In this document: piece by piece, positions 19,626 through 30,329 of the stretch
How the letters are laid out: every line of letters starts with the position of its first letter
Position numbering within the stretch: the stretch's first letter is position 1
Origin: Diploptera punctata
Taxonomy: Eukaryota; Arthropoda; Insecta; Blattodea; Blaberidae
Direction of reading: 5' to 3'
Assembly: GCA_030220185.1 (NCBI GenBank)
Contig: JASPKZ010007249.1
Location: forward strand, 1,240,001-1,304,000
Length of the DNA stretch: 64,000 nt
Translations under genes and position numbers: made by a program
Notes under the pieces: generated by a model
Told to the model about the DNA's origin: nothing
Databases searched by the model: none
What the model saw: the letters and a program-made list of their open reading frames with translations, nothing else

Positions 19626-20265
19626 TCATAAGTAATGTCACGAGTGATTTCCAAATTATCGATAAATTCACGACTCACAAAGTGAGGAGTGAATTTATCT
19701 AGAGAGTTTGGAAATCAAGAGTGGCATTTGTTACAACTATTTAACGAATAAAATTAAGCTCTTTACTAAAAAATAATTATTTGAATATAGTTACTGGTGT
19801 TTTAAAATATTTATATAGTTAATGTAAATGGCGATGTTTGAAAACAAATTAGAAATGTGAGGTTATGTATATTCACTGCAACTCGATCATATTATTTATT
19901 GCCAAATAGAATCGCAATATTGTAAGAATGTACTCTAGTGGAGAAATAATTAAACACATCAAACTATTATAATCAACATTATAGGTTAATCATTTATATT
20001 TTGAATAAATAACTCAGTAAAATCACTGAATCTATTCATTATTTGCTATATTCAATGTATTTGTTGGAGAAAAATAATGGTCTAACCTGTTCAGAATATT
20101 AAAAAAGGAGGAGCTTTCTTTATCACAAAAGCAGGAGCTGATAAAGAGAAATCGATAAAGAGTGAGGTGAAACACGACTGTCATTGGTGTAAAACAGAAT
20201 TCATTGAAACGTGATTGGTCATTGACTATCATTTGCGACATGAGTTAAATAGTCCTTGTAATGAA
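19626..20265. mobile_element. Palindrome-bearing element, copy 2 (reverse)
   Basis: It starts at CATAAGTAATGTCACGAGTG and contains the same palindrome as 3570-3662 in reverse orientation. It then follows copy 1 backwards through AACGTGATTGGTCATTGACT to GAGTTAAATAGTC. The termini with the ribozyme-like arms are missing. Confidence 0.75.
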
Positions 20266-20439
20266 ATTGTAAATAAAGGATATCTAATGACATCATGGAA
20301 AAAGCATAAATGTCTGATTAAGCAGGCCCATATACAGTTTTTTGTTATAAAGAAATAACAACCAAAAGTGGAGGAGATCATTCAAATTATTGGGATCAGT
20401 CATCTTACCTTGGTTTTTCAGTCTGTTATTTAATAAATA

Positions 20440-20600
20440 ATAGTGAGTGGAGAACATAATATTTTTAATGAAACTCACCTCATATAGTTTCAAATGTCTT
20501 TGATACCAGCGGTTTCAGACAATATCTTGTCCCACTTCAGTCATGGATAAAAATATGACATTGCCTAAAAACAATGTTTCTATTGATGACAGTTCCATAC
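20440..20600 (-). repeat. PLE terminal fragment with hammerhead-like core
   Basis: The - strand has stem I UGA/UCA, CUGAAGU (last base off consensus), stem II GACAA/UUGUC, GAAA, stem III ACC/GGU and triplet GUA. TATATGAGGTGAGTTTC follows. Only one arm is present. Confidence 0.55.
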
Positions 20601-21014
20601 ATAATTCAGTCATGTACTAAATAAAAGTAGCACTAAGGTTCTCCCAATAGACGGAGTAATACCTTATGCAAGATTGTTTACAGTACAACTGGAACTTAGC
20701 TTGGGATTAGCATAGGAACTTCAAGGGTATCAGTAGGCTGTATGTTTCTATAATGCCTCATGTGTTTTGTGTAGAAAAATCGTTGATATATATTTTTTAA
20801 TGGTATTATGAAATTGTGAATATGACCTGAAATGGGTCCTGGTAATGAAGTTCCATCCCAGCATTTTCCATAACAATTAAGGAAAACCAAGAAAAAGAAC
20901 TTGTCAGGTTAGTTGATATCATGATTTGAACTTAGAACCTGCCAAATATGAGTCTCAAATGCTACTACTTGAGTCAGTTAACCTAGTTATTGTTTAAAAT
21001 GTTAACATAAAATT

Positions 21015-21195
21015 AATATAGGTAGAATTTTTTTATCACTCACTTCATATTGTTCTTCTTATTTGACTATAAACTGGTTTCGGAAAATAGTTTCTGTTCC
21101 AAAACTAATTTATAGTCAAATAAGAAGAACAATATGAGGTGAGTGATAAAAAATTCTACCTAAATGAATATACCTCATAGTGTGAATTCCTAAAA
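21015..21195. repeat. Foldback with TATGAGGT arms
   Basis: Arms 21025-21082 and 21105-21163 are near-perfect complements (TAGAATTTTTTTATCACTC, TTCTTATTTGACTATAAACT). ACCTCATAGTGTGAATTCC follows. The centre has one CGGAAA but no full ribozyme core. Confidence 0.7.
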
Positions 21196-21599
21196 TAAGT
21201 AATAAAATTAATGAATTATTTTTCCTCAAATTTACCATTTTTTTTTTAAAACAACTATTGAGGCTTGTTTAATATATTGTATTTTCTGGTGGGTAAGGTG
21301 CACTTTTTTTACATTTAAAATTCATCTTAAAAAATGGGGTGTCTTTTATAACAAAGGAAAGATTGTCATCCTCTTTTCAAAGTCATATGCACTCCCTTTT
21401 TTTCTGTGCAAGTGGTAAATGACACAATCAATTAGAAGTGTGACCTTTATGTGAGTTGCCTAAGAATGAGTAATTATTATGAGTTAGGGATTTATTTTAA
21501 AAACCTAAGAATGAGGTTTCTTATTCAAGACTGTATCTTCTGTGCATAATTAGTTACCAATGTTTCTCGGTATTGAGTTGACATGTTAAAATACTTTGT

Positions 21600-22085
21600 G
21601 ATTAAATTAAATGCTTCATTTCTCTCCTCATATCCAGTCTTCTAAGTAGACCGCGGTTTCAAATCCTTGACGGATTCATCTTCAGTACCCTCTCGTTGAC
21701 TGATGTTATGTCAATCAGAAGAACTACTTCTTCCCTCTGGTGGTGAACCTCCAGATCCAGTCGGAATCCGTGAGAATTTCAAAGTTCATAAGTTTTTTAT
21801 TTTTTTATGTGGTTTGGAAAAAAAATCCACACAAAAAAACTAGAAAGAAACACTTATGAACTTTGAAATTCCTGCAGATTCTGACTGGATCTGGAGGTTC
21901 ACCTCCAGAGGGAAGAAGTAATTCTTCTGATTGACATAACATCAGTCAACAAGAGGATATTGAAGATGAATCTGCCAAGGATATGAAGCCGCCATCTACT
22001 TAGAAGTCTGGATATGAGGAGAGGTATGAAGCATTTTAATTTAATCTTAAATTAAACCTCATAGTGATTTCTTCCTATAAAAATT
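21600..22085. mobile_element. Inverted PLE pair with perfect hammerhead
   Basis: Arms 21620-21810 and 21830-22030 are reverse complements. Each encodes a diverged Penelope C-terminal end (MNFEIP-like TTTGAAATTCCTGC). The left arm carries a canonical hammerhead on the - strand (21641-21692); its right-arm partner is mutated (TTGAAGA, GAAGCC). Bounded right by AAACCTCATAGTGATTTC. Confidence 0.8.
21641..21692 (-). ncRNA. Hammerhead ribozyme, fully canonical
   Basis: Stem I GGUA/UACU, CUGAAGA, stem II AAUCC/GGAUU, GAAA, palindromic stem III ACCGCGGU and cleavage triplet GUC. This is the cleanest ribozyme in the window and the best candidate for self-cleavage. Confidence 0.85.
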
Positions 22086-22614
22086 AAATATATTTTGTGT
22101 TCATTTTGATATTTTCTTACAGTTTTTAGTGATAAAAAAAGTAGGTGACTTTAATATGCACCAAGTTACAAATTGTATATTGTAAAATATGTGGAAGAAC
22201 ATCAGAATAGGGAAACCGAACATTTTGGACCTCTGCTTACAGAAAAAAATTATTAGAAAAGGATTTGAATAATTTGCATAAATAAACACACACGGAATAT
22301 TAGAAAAGTATTAAGTATCCAGAACTAGAGATCAAACAGGTACAAGGAAATACAGCAATTCATACACTAAGCATAACATAAAAAATTAAAATGTCATGGG
22401 GTTAATGTTTTATTTTAGGAAGTAATATTTTGAGGTTCTTTTAATCAAATTATTTTGAGTCTGTAATATCTTACCTCAGTATTAATGTTGATTTGTTCTT
22501 GAGCATTAGAAGACTAATCGTAACGTGTTCAAGAACAAATCAATATTAATATTGAGGTAAGATATTACAGTTATATTATTTTTGGTCTGGACATCTTACC
22601 TCAATATTAATGTT

Positions 22615-22672
22615 GATTTGTTCTTGGACATGTTTCAAAACAATTCTGTTTTATCGTCAGCTTTCCCAGACT
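22615..22672 (-). ncRNA. Hammerhead ribozyme at 3' end of PLE
   Basis: CUGACGA, stem II AAAAC/GUUUU, GAAA, stem III ACAUGU, triplet GUC. All core bases are canonical. Stem I next to the core is only one clear pair. It directly follows the GIY-YIG coding end. Confidence 0.7.
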
Positions 22673-22680
22673 GGTTTTAT

Positions 22681-24446
22681 TTATGTTGCATTATGTTGCA
22701 CCACCTGGATGACGATGTCAGCTCCATCCTGTGGTTGGCCAAAGAACCTCCAAACAAGGTCACACTCCATCGGAATATCAAAATTCATAACTCTGTTTCT
22801 GTTCTTCTGAATATAAATTTTTTCCCAAATAGTCAGCTCTTTTGTATTTTCTAACTGTTTTAATAATTTAGTGTCTGAATTTATATTATGTTTTTCAGAC
22901 CAAACATGAGCAGCAACTGCAGATTTTTCAATTTCTCCATTTTTAATATTTCTTATGTGTTCTTTGGTTCTAATTTTTAGGTTTCTTTTTGTTTTCCCTA
23001 TATATATCTTTTCACAACCCATGCATTCAATTTGATATATTCCTGACTTTTTATTTTTATCAGTTTTTTCATTTTTGTTTGTTTTTATTAGTTTATTTAA
23101 ACTGTAGTTATTTTTTGGTGCTTATTTAATATTAAACTTCTCAAATATATTTTGAAATTTATTATGTACCCAGGGGTGATATGTGAATTTCTTATATTTT
23201 TTCATAGGTGGTTCTTCTTTTTCAAGATTACTTCTGTTTATCATTTTTTGTTTTTTATACTTTTTCTATCCTTTTATGTACCATTTTTTCATCAAACCCA
23301 TTTTCTCTTGCTACTTTGATTATGTGTTTTTTCTCATGTTTGAAATCTTCTTCGTTTAAGGGTAAGTTTACCAACCTATGAGTTAAACTATTAAATGCTG
23401 CTAATTTATGTCCAATTGGATTGAACCCTGTTGATTTTATAAAATTTTCCGTATGAGTTTCTTTCCTATGAATCCTGAATTCAATTTTTCTTTTTTCTTC
23501 GTTTCTGACCAATTTAAGATCCAAAAAAGGTATTTGTTTATTGTCTTCTATTTCTTTGGTGAATTTAATGTTTGTACTCTGTAAATTTAATAGTTTTAGG
23601 GAATCTTCTACATGTTTTTCTTTAACAATACAAATTATATCATCAACATATCTACTCCAAAATTTAAACATAGTGGGATGTGCTTTAGTGATTTTACATT
23701 CAAAATCGCTCATAAATAAATTTGCCAGGAAAGGTTTCCCATTGAGAGCCCTGATTTTTGTCTATAGAAACTCCCATTGAATGTAAAAAACATTTGGTCA
23801 ATACATAACTCAGTTAATTTCAAATAATCTTCTTTGATCTCTCTGTCTATGTTGTTTTTTCTTAACCAATTGTTCAAAATCTCCAAAGTTTTTTGTTTCG
23901 GTACATTTGTGAATAGTGAAACTACATCAAACGAAACTAACCTATCTGTGGGTTCAATTTCCACTTTTTCTAATTTCTTAACTAATTCCAATGAATTTTC
24001 AATCTGCAGACTTTCAAAATTATTAATTCTTTTAAATTGATTATTCAGCCATTTCGAAATTTTGTAGGTTGGTGATCCAATATTGTTAATTATTGGCCTC
24101 ATTTTGTTTCCAGGTTTGTGAATTTTTGGAAGTCCATGTATATTAGGGTTTCTTGGGTTGCTTACTTTTAATTGAAATTTTTCTTTCTTGGATAGAATTT
24201 TAACATTTTTAAACAGTTTTCCACTTTTTTTATGGTTTTTGGTAGGGGGTCATTCTTAATTTTTTCATACTCTTTTTCTTTAAAAAGTTCTTCCATTCTA
24301 TTTTGATAATCTTCTTTGTTCAGAATTATAATTTGGTTACCCTTATCTGATTTTGTATATACAACATTTTTGTTATTTATTTCTTTGAGTGTTTTTAAAT
24401 TTTCCTTACAAACTGGGTTTTTATTTGTATTCTTTATTTTATTCAA
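22681..24446 (-). pseudogene. PLE polyprotein: RT plus GIY-YIG endonuclease
   Basis: Four open pieces are read in order. First (24446-24168): YTKSDKGNQIIILNKEDYQ, the RT finger motif. Second (24102-23710): RPIINNIGSPTYKISKWL, SFDVVSLFTNVP (first catalytic Asp), QKSGLSMGN. Third (23713-23255): FWSRYVDDI catalytic box, IPFLDLKL. Fourth (to 22681): GIYQIECMGCEKIYIGKTKR, the GIY-YIG nuclease, then AAHVWSEKHNI and MNFDIP..DLVWRFFGQP. Stops and frameshifts lie between the pieces, and the N-terminus is missing. Confidence 0.9.
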
Positions 24447-24719
24447 AATTTCTTCACATTTTTTTCTGATGATTATTTTTTCTTCTGTAATTAAGATATT
24501 ACAGACTCAAAATAATTTGACATGGTGTTAATGTTTCATAAGATGCAAGTTTAGGTTTTTTCCTAGAAAATTGTGTTAAATATCTTGGATTCATCTTATA
24601 CACCAGAAAGTACGGTAATTGGAATTGGTTTTTATATTCCTTAACATTGATAGTAGGAATGCTTTATCGTAAGCCAGTACATCTGTTTTGCTAGGTCACA
24701 TTTTCTTCCCTTTAGAATC

Positions 24720-24848
24720 TAGTAAATATTATGAAAATACAATAGGAATTAACATTATGAGGTTCTACTTAATAAGTTGAGTCTGCCGTCATCTTACATC
24801 ATATTTGGTTGTTTCTTGTAAGATGTGTTTCAAAGTATCTTTGCTCAT
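24720..24848. repeat. PLE fragment, left part split by tRNA array
   Basis: GGAATTAACATTATGAGGTTC, ATCTTACATCATATTTGG and the - strand GAAACACATCTTACAAG are the 3' ribozyme half and terminal arm. The rest continues at 25609 after the inserted array. Confidence 0.65.
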
Positions 24849-24870
24849 TATATTTGAAAAGAAAAATATA

Positions 24871-24943
24871 CACCTAGACTAGGGTTTGAACCCAGGACCT
24901 TTGACTCTCTATGTCAATGCTCTTCCATCTGAGCTACCTAGGC
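24871..24943 (-). tRNA. tRNA-like unit 1 of array
   Basis: GCCTAGG acceptor, AGCTCAGATGGAAGAGC D-arm, anticodon stem TTGAC/GTCAA with loop ATAGAGA, T-arm CCTGGGTTCAAACCCTAG (one mismatch in the stem). The anticodon triplet AGA is formally Ser, while the body is Lys-like; translation function is doubtful. Confidence 0.5.
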
Positions 24944-25170
24944 CTCCAATCTAAATGCATATTTTTCTCTTATACATAGTTAATTCCCTAACCCCAAATG
25001 CTACGAGCCATTGCTACGATTTTTGCAAATGGCGGCTTCTTTATTAAGAAGACTTTTTTTTGGGAATTTAAACATTACTTATAAAGCCAGTAGTGCTTCT
25101 TTCAATGTTAATATTATTTGTTTTTAAACATCTTAATGATGGACAAATTATATTTGAAAAGAAAAATATA

Positions 25171-25243
25171 CGCCTAGACTGGGGTTTGAACCCGGGACCT
25201 TTGACTCTCTATGTCAATGCTCTTCCATCTGAGTTACCTAGGC
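25171..25243 (-). tRNA. tRNA-like unit 2 of array
   Basis: As unit 1, with a better-paired T-stem (CCCGG/CCCAG region) and AACTCAGATGGAAGAGC at the A box. The AAGAAAAATATACG clamp on one side is intact. Confidence 0.5.
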
Positions 25244-25459
25244 CTCCAAATATAATTTGTCCATCATTAAGATGTTTAAAAACAAATAATATTAACATTG
25301 AAAGAAGCACTACTGGCTTTATAAGTAATGTGTAAATTCCCAATAAAAAGTCTTCTTAATAAAGAAGCCGCCATTTGCAAAAATCGTAGCAATGGCTCGT
25401 AGCATTTGGGGTTAGGGAATTAACTATGTATAAAAGAAAAATATGCGTTTAAATTGGAG

Positions 25460-25532
25460 GCCTAGGTAGCTCAGATGGAAGAGCATTGACATAGAGAGTT
25501 AAAGGTCCTGGGTTCAAACCCCAGTCTAGGCG
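25460..25532 (+). tRNA. tRNA-like unit 3 of array, inverted
   Basis: GCCTAGG/TCTAGGC acceptor with full 3' pairing, T-stem CTGGG/CCCAG, loop ATAGAGA. This is the best-paired member. The tail ATATTTTTCTTTTC offers a Pol III terminator. Confidence 0.55.
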
Positions 25533-25982
25533 TATATTTTTCTTTTCAAATATAATTTGTCCATCATTAATATGTTTAAAAACGAATAATATTAACATCT
25601 TTGCTCATCTTCATTAGTACAGACTGATGATCTTTAAGTTGTTGACTCCTGCTCCCTCTTTTTATGGTCCAAAGATCTTGCATATTAAATTTTTCTCCCC
25701 AGGAATTTCAAAATTTATGATTCTCTCCTTCTGTATGTAGATTTTCCCCCATATGGTGAGTCCATTTGCATTTTATAACTGTTGTAATAATTTGGTGTTT
25801 ACATTTATTTTATGTTTTTCTGACAAAAAAAAAAAGGTAAGTGGAAAAATCAGCAGTAGCTGCTCATGTTTGGTCAGAAAAACATAAAATGGATGTAAAC
25901 ACCAAATGAATAAAACAGAAAACACAAATTAATTCACCATATGGGAAAAAATCTGCATGCAGAATAACAAGGAGAGAATCAT

Positions 25983-26281
25983 AAAGTAAAGTATTCCCAC
26001 TACAGGCCTCAGGAGGCCCTTGGGGTAGTGGGAGGTTAAGGCTCCCACTATTTCTAGACAATCGGCACTTGATGTCAGCTGGGTTGTCAGCCCTGCGTGA
26101 CGGCCGCCTTTACCCCAGAACAAGCATCTGTTACTCATTTCCGTTAGAGGCTGAGTCGACCCCAGGGCCATAGTGCCGCCAGAAGGTTTGGGTCAGTTTA
26201 AAAATCCTGACCCCACCAGGACTTGAACCCTCGACCTTCCGGCTTGTAGCGCAGTGCCTTAACCACTACGCTACGGCGTGC
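25983..26281 (-). mobile_element. SINE family A with 36-bp duplication
   Basis: Full-length copy closely related to that at 2491 (GGCGGCACTATGGCCCTGGG, AGTGCCGATTGTCTAG, ending ACTTTACTTTAT). The flanks 25947-25982 and 26282-26317 are identical over 36 bases, much longer than the 13 bp at the other copy. Confidence 0.9.
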
Positions 26282-26415
26282 AAAAATCTGCATGCAGAAT
26301 AACAAGGAGAGAATCATGAATTTTGAAATTCCTGGGGAGAGAAATTTAATACACAAGTTCTATGGACCATGAAAAGAGGGAGCAGGATCGACAACTTAAA
26401 GTTCATCAGTCTGTA

Positions 26416-26460
26416 CCAACTGAAGATGAAGCAAAGATGCTTTGAAACACATCTTAAAAG
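26416..26460 (+). ncRNA. Hammerhead core, stem III decayed
   Basis: CUGAAGA, stem II AAGCA/UGCUU, GAAA, then CACAUCUU where palindromic ACAUGU would be expected. The catalytic core is intact, but stem III and the cleavage site look broken. Confidence 0.55.
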
Positions 26461-26499
26461 AAGCAACCAAATATGAGGTAAGCTGATGGCAGGCCCAAC

Positions 26500-26898
26500 T
26501 TATCTATCTAATAAATATGTCAAAGGAAAAGTACAAGATAAATTTCTCATGAAAATTATTTAAAAATTTACATTGCTTTTTTCAGAATTGTCTTTGGTCT
26601 TCATCTAGTGATCTAAATGATTATAGAGTTTGTTTGCTAGTCCACTATCTTAAAATTAGAAGGAGTGTGGAATATTGTCAACAGTAATCAATTCTTATAG
26701 TAGTTGGAAATAATAATTTCAGCTATGCAAATTGACATTCTTTATTATTTCTGCCAATTTACATTTGCTTAAAAAGTTTTTGTTTTAAATGGATGAACTA
26801 CATTAAATCTTAATGGTGATTATTTCTGTTGACTCATTCTTTCCAGTACTAATATTGAAGTTTTTGAAAGAATATGTTGCTAAATGCCTTCAGGTTGT
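26500..26898. other. Non-coding, nothing recognised
   Basis: AT-rich sequence without repeat signature or coding remnant that I can identify. Confidence 0.6.
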
Positions 26899-26906
26899 CG
26901 TATGAC

Positions 26907-28174
26907 TAGAGATCCGTGAAAGTGGTTTTATTTTTAGGGAAAATTCATTTTAAAATTTCAGGATTTCGATGTTATTGGGAATTTGGCAGTGTTAGTCTAA
27001 AAGAAATGTAAATTTGAGTCTTTTTAATCCTAGTTTAGTATATTAAACACAATAAGAATGATATATCCAGTAGTTTAAGATCAACTTTTAGCTTGTACAA
27101 TTGATAACTATTTTAATACACTAAAATGCATAATATTTTAATTGTATTCACTACTTTGTAAACAAAATTTACCTTTTAAGAAAAAGCAACCGTGGTGAGT
27201 ATCTCTGCATTCTCATTCTTAAGAGTGGCCAATGTACTTGGTTTTGGCATGACAATAGGTAGAAAATTAAAAAACAAAAAAACAAATGATAATGAAAATT
27301 ACTTGAGACTTAAGTAAAACACAAACTGACCAAGGTATATATTTCACATTCACTGAATATATTTGTTGATTGAATCAAAGTTTGAAGGGGGAATTAAAAT
27401 TGTGCGTGACCATTGTTTATTTAACTTTCACAGTGACCATTGTTGTTTAAACTGTCAGTATTTGTTTTGTTACATTTTGTTAAAAATCCATGTTATAGAT
27501 ATGTAATCCAATAGAAAAAATGTGTTTATGTAATTAAATTCCATTTTAATTAAATTGGGAATAATAATATTTATCAGTATGATGTAATTACTCATGGTCC
27601 AAATTTGGCAGGTTATTGCTTGTACTTAAAGAAATGTTTTCTTCAGATTTGAACATACCATTACTTAATGATTGATATAAAATTGATAATTATGTCAGCA
27701 AAAATTTGGGGGGGGAAACTTATCTTACACGTTAATATAATTTGTATTTCTTGGAATTCATATTGACCATAGAACTTAAAATCTATGGAGATACCATATT
27801 TGAGCATGAGAAGGACAGAAAATATTACCTCTATGTTGTGAACTGTGTTTCAACCATTTCTCTTTGCAAGACTGCATTGGAGAAAGCAGACGTGGCACCA
27901 TCAGATACTGCAGTTAAAAAAAAGATGGAATCTGAAGTGTTTAAAAATGCACTATGAAAATTTTGCGAATAGAACAAAAAAAAAATCTCTGGAATTCATT
28001 GAAAATTTTAAATTTTGGTGTTATTTCGAGTCGTTGTAGGATTTTGCGTTATTTCACGATTCAAAAATGCTTTTTTTTTGAGGTTACGGGAAGTGGAGTT
28101 AAGAAATGGTACAAGAAAATGACAAAATTAGAGCATTTTGCGTTATTGCGACTTGTGAATTTCACGGATCTCTA
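26907..28174. mobile_element. hAT-like element, TIR TAGAGATCCGTGAAA
   Basis: The ends TAGAGATCCGTGAAAGTGG and GTGAATTTCACGGATCTCTA are inverted. An 8-bp duplication CGTATGAC (26899-26906) and CTTATGAC (28175-28182) has one mismatch. The interior has an open stretch (27742-27957, +) reading EHEKDRKYYLYVVNC and SDTAVKKKMESEVFKNAL without a recognised domain. The TAGAG start is shared with elements at 40830 and 42121. Confidence 0.75.
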
Positions 28175-28182
28175 CTTATGAC

Positions 28183-28435
28183 ATTTCTGACATTCTCTTC
28201 TGGCATTAGTGGAAGTATAATCACTTCTTAGGTTGGGGTGCCTGGAAGGAAGAGTTACGTTATCCCGATGATATGATAAATAAAAACAAAGCACTAGGGG
28301 AGTCCATAAACTTAGTTTAAATTCTAGACCATGTGTTACCACGGGAATAATTACCTTCAAAAACAGATCCTCTAGTCTGACCAGGAATTGAACTGGGACC
28401 TCATGATCTCTAGTCAAACAGTATGACATATTTTC
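28183..28435 (-). mobile_element. SINE family D, tRNA-derived
   Basis: The - strand head includes GAGGTCCCAGTTCAATTCC (B box). The body has TAACTCTTCCTTCCAGGC and ends near AGAATGTCAGAAATGTC. It shares GGTTGGGG..CATGTAA-type and CCCGATGATATGAT blocks with 39585-39720. Confidence 0.6.
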
Positions 28436-28514
28436 TCATACAATTAATATCCCAATAATTAAATTAAATTAAATTAATGTTTTTATTTTTATTACCTCAC
28501 CTCATATCCTTTTT

Positions 28515-28558
28515 TCTTCTATACTGCAGTTTCGGAGCTTATCTCCATCGTCAGTAGT
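28515..28558 (-). ncRNA. Hammerhead ribozyme, core intact (GUA)
   Basis: Stem I CUA/UAG, CUGACGA, stem II GGAG/CUCC, GAAA, palindromic ACUGCAGU, triplet GUA. All invariant bases are kept. Confidence 0.8.
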
Positions 28559-29066
28559 CTCTGGTCGACTGGTGTTATGTCGTTTCTTGGCGGTTTCCTT
28601 CTTACTTCTATCGGTGGACATATGAACCTCTGGATCAGGTCAAAATTTGCGGGAGTTCCTTCAAAATTCATGAGTTTGTCTTTTTTGTTTTTTTGGATAT
28701 GGATTTTTTCCCAGACTGTGAGTTCCTTTAGTTATTAAATTAAACCTCATAGTGTTCTTTCCCTGTGAAAGTTAAATAAATAAGTGACGACTCAAGTCAA
28801 GAGGGAACAAAGATGGCGGACGGACACATAACCTCAACACAGAATTTCAACACAAACTTGGGGGGTTTAAAACAAAAAACAAAACTAAAGGAACTCACAG
28901 TCTGGGAAAAAATCCATATCCAAAAAAACAAAAAAGACAAACTCATGAATTTTGAAACTCCCGCAAATTTTGACCTGATCCAGAGGTTCATAGCGGTCCA
29001 ACGATTAGAAAGTAAGAAGGCAAACCGCAAAAAGAGAAGAAACGACATATAACCCCAATCGACCAG

Positions 29067-29112
29067 AGGCTACTGACGATGGAGATAAAGCTCCCGAAAC
29101 TGCATTATAGAA
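29067..29112 (+). ncRNA. Hammerhead, partner arm with stem III change
   Basis: Stem I CUA/UAG, CUGACGA and GAAA are kept. An extra A and C sit in stem II (AAAGCUCCC). Stem III reads ACUGCAUU and is no longer palindromic, so activity is less likely. Confidence 0.6.
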
Positions 29113-29219
29113 GAAAAAGGATATGAAGTGAGGGTAATAAAAATAAAAACATTAATTTTAATAATTATTAAAATTAAAACCTCATTAGTGTTCTTGTCCC
29201 TGTGAAAAGTTAAATAATA

Positions 29220-30310
29220 TCCCTACTATTTGATGGGCTTAATCCAAGTGGATTATAAATTGTACACATTACTTTTAAAGCTCCAAGTTGGGAGAAAAAA
29301 AATAACACACACACACTGACGGAACTCGGATCTGCAGATAAATAGACAGATGTACTGTTATCTGGAGCTAATGTGGCCAATCCTTATACAATGTAAATAT
29401 ATGATAATAAACAGTCATACTAACCCACAAATACATGCATTATTTTATGAGAGCACACGTGTGGTGAAAATAACCAAACTTCAGAACAGCCTTCAGTGAA
29501 AAATTTGTTAGAAATTAATATTAACCTACATTTATGCAATCAGCACACTAACATTATGGTGCACGTAATAAATTTTAATTATATTCATGGAGTTAACCTT
29601 GTGTAAATATACAATTATATGAACATGTGAGAAAAATAAATTACTGCAGGTGTAATAAACATTTTCAACTTCTTACCACCTGCAAAATCAGAAAAATGAA
29701 CTTGAAATATCTAGTCAATTTTTTTTCATCAGAATTTTCCTCTATACACCTCACACACTGGAACTGAGTGTTCCTTGAAAATCAATTTTCTGCATGATTT
29801 ACATAATTATGATGTTGGTCTTCCTGTTTTTTCTTTCACGGACACATTTCACATCTACCAGAAAATAACCTTGCCCTTTTCTCTCTTTTTCTTCTACATC
29901 AGTCGTTGAACTCTTGGCATTTGTGATATGTGTAGCCAAGTGCTTCAAAGTGGAATAATGGCCAATATGTTCTTTAACAAATCCAAGAGCAAATTTTTTT
30001 TTGTGGAAAGCTCTGCAGATGAATAAATTCCTGTATATTAGTGCACTTTGATTTATAAATTACTACTGAGTTAATGACCGTTAATATTCAACAGACCAAA
30101 AAACACAGTAAGTGACCATCATCTAGATTTTCTAGACACACTGTAGGTGCCACAGAGTTAAAAATAATTCCATCACTTGTGAAGCATGACCATATTTCTA
30201 GGGGTGGTTTTGCTTATTAGGAGAAAACTAATAAATCAACAATTCAAGAATATTTGATTGAAAAGTAGCAGGAATGCCAATATCCTGTACTGTATAGAGT
30301 AGTGCTTCTA
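29220..30310. other. Non-coding, nothing recognised
   Basis: AT-rich sequence without open frames of note or known repeat signature. A short CA-rich run lies near 29308. Confidence 0.55.
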
Positions 30311-30329
30311 ATCAAATTTATATGGGCCT

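Larger units (their letters stand above)
22411..24520 (-). mobile_element. Penelope-like retrotransposon, coding copy
   Basis: Flanked by a 16-bp duplication CATGGGGTTAATGTTT (22395-22410) and CATGGTGTTAATGTTT (24521-24536). On the - strand it starts with a terminal block (TCAAATTATTTTGAGTCTG) repeated in inverse at the other end (22446-22480). RT, then GIY-YIG, then a hammerhead (22615-22672) and TATTGAGGTAAG arms follow. A Penelope element has RT and a GIY-YIG nuclease in one protein with no RNase H, which fits. The copy is 5'-incomplete and frame-broken but may be the family master type for the many small derivatives. Confidence 0.93.
24849..25596. mobile_element. Three-unit clamped tRNA array, 12-bp TSD
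   Basis: A 12-bp duplication ATCTTTGCTCAT (24837-24848 and 25597-25608) bounds a block with tRNA-like copies at 24871 (-), 25171 (-) and 25460 (+). Each is clamped by AAGAAAAATAT/ATATTTTTCTTTTC. The first two are tandem and the third inverted. Spacers hold AGAAGCCGCCATTTGC. It inserted as one unit into the ribozyme loop of a PLE. Confidence 0.85.
25609..26480. mobile_element. PLE inverted pair carrying hammerhead
   Basis: The - oriented arm 25609-25900 and + oriented arm 25850-26460 encode Penelope C-terminal remnants (MNFEIPGERNLIH). A SINE interrupts the + arm. The + ribozyme lies at 26416-26460, followed by AAATATGAGGTAAG. Together with 24720-24848 this forms one element. Confidence 0.75.
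28465..29215. mobile_element. Inverted PLE pair with hammerheads
   Basis: Arms 28480-28740 (-) and 28840-29140 (+) are reverse complements. Each encodes KELTVWEKIHIQKNKKDKLM then NFETPANFDLIQRFI, the Penelope C-terminal end. Ribozymes lie at 28515-28558 (-) and 29067-29112 (+), followed by AGAAGAAAAAGGATATGA. The bridge 28740-28850 has GGGAACAAAGATGGCGGACG. Close relative of 14095-14480. Confidence 0.88.
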
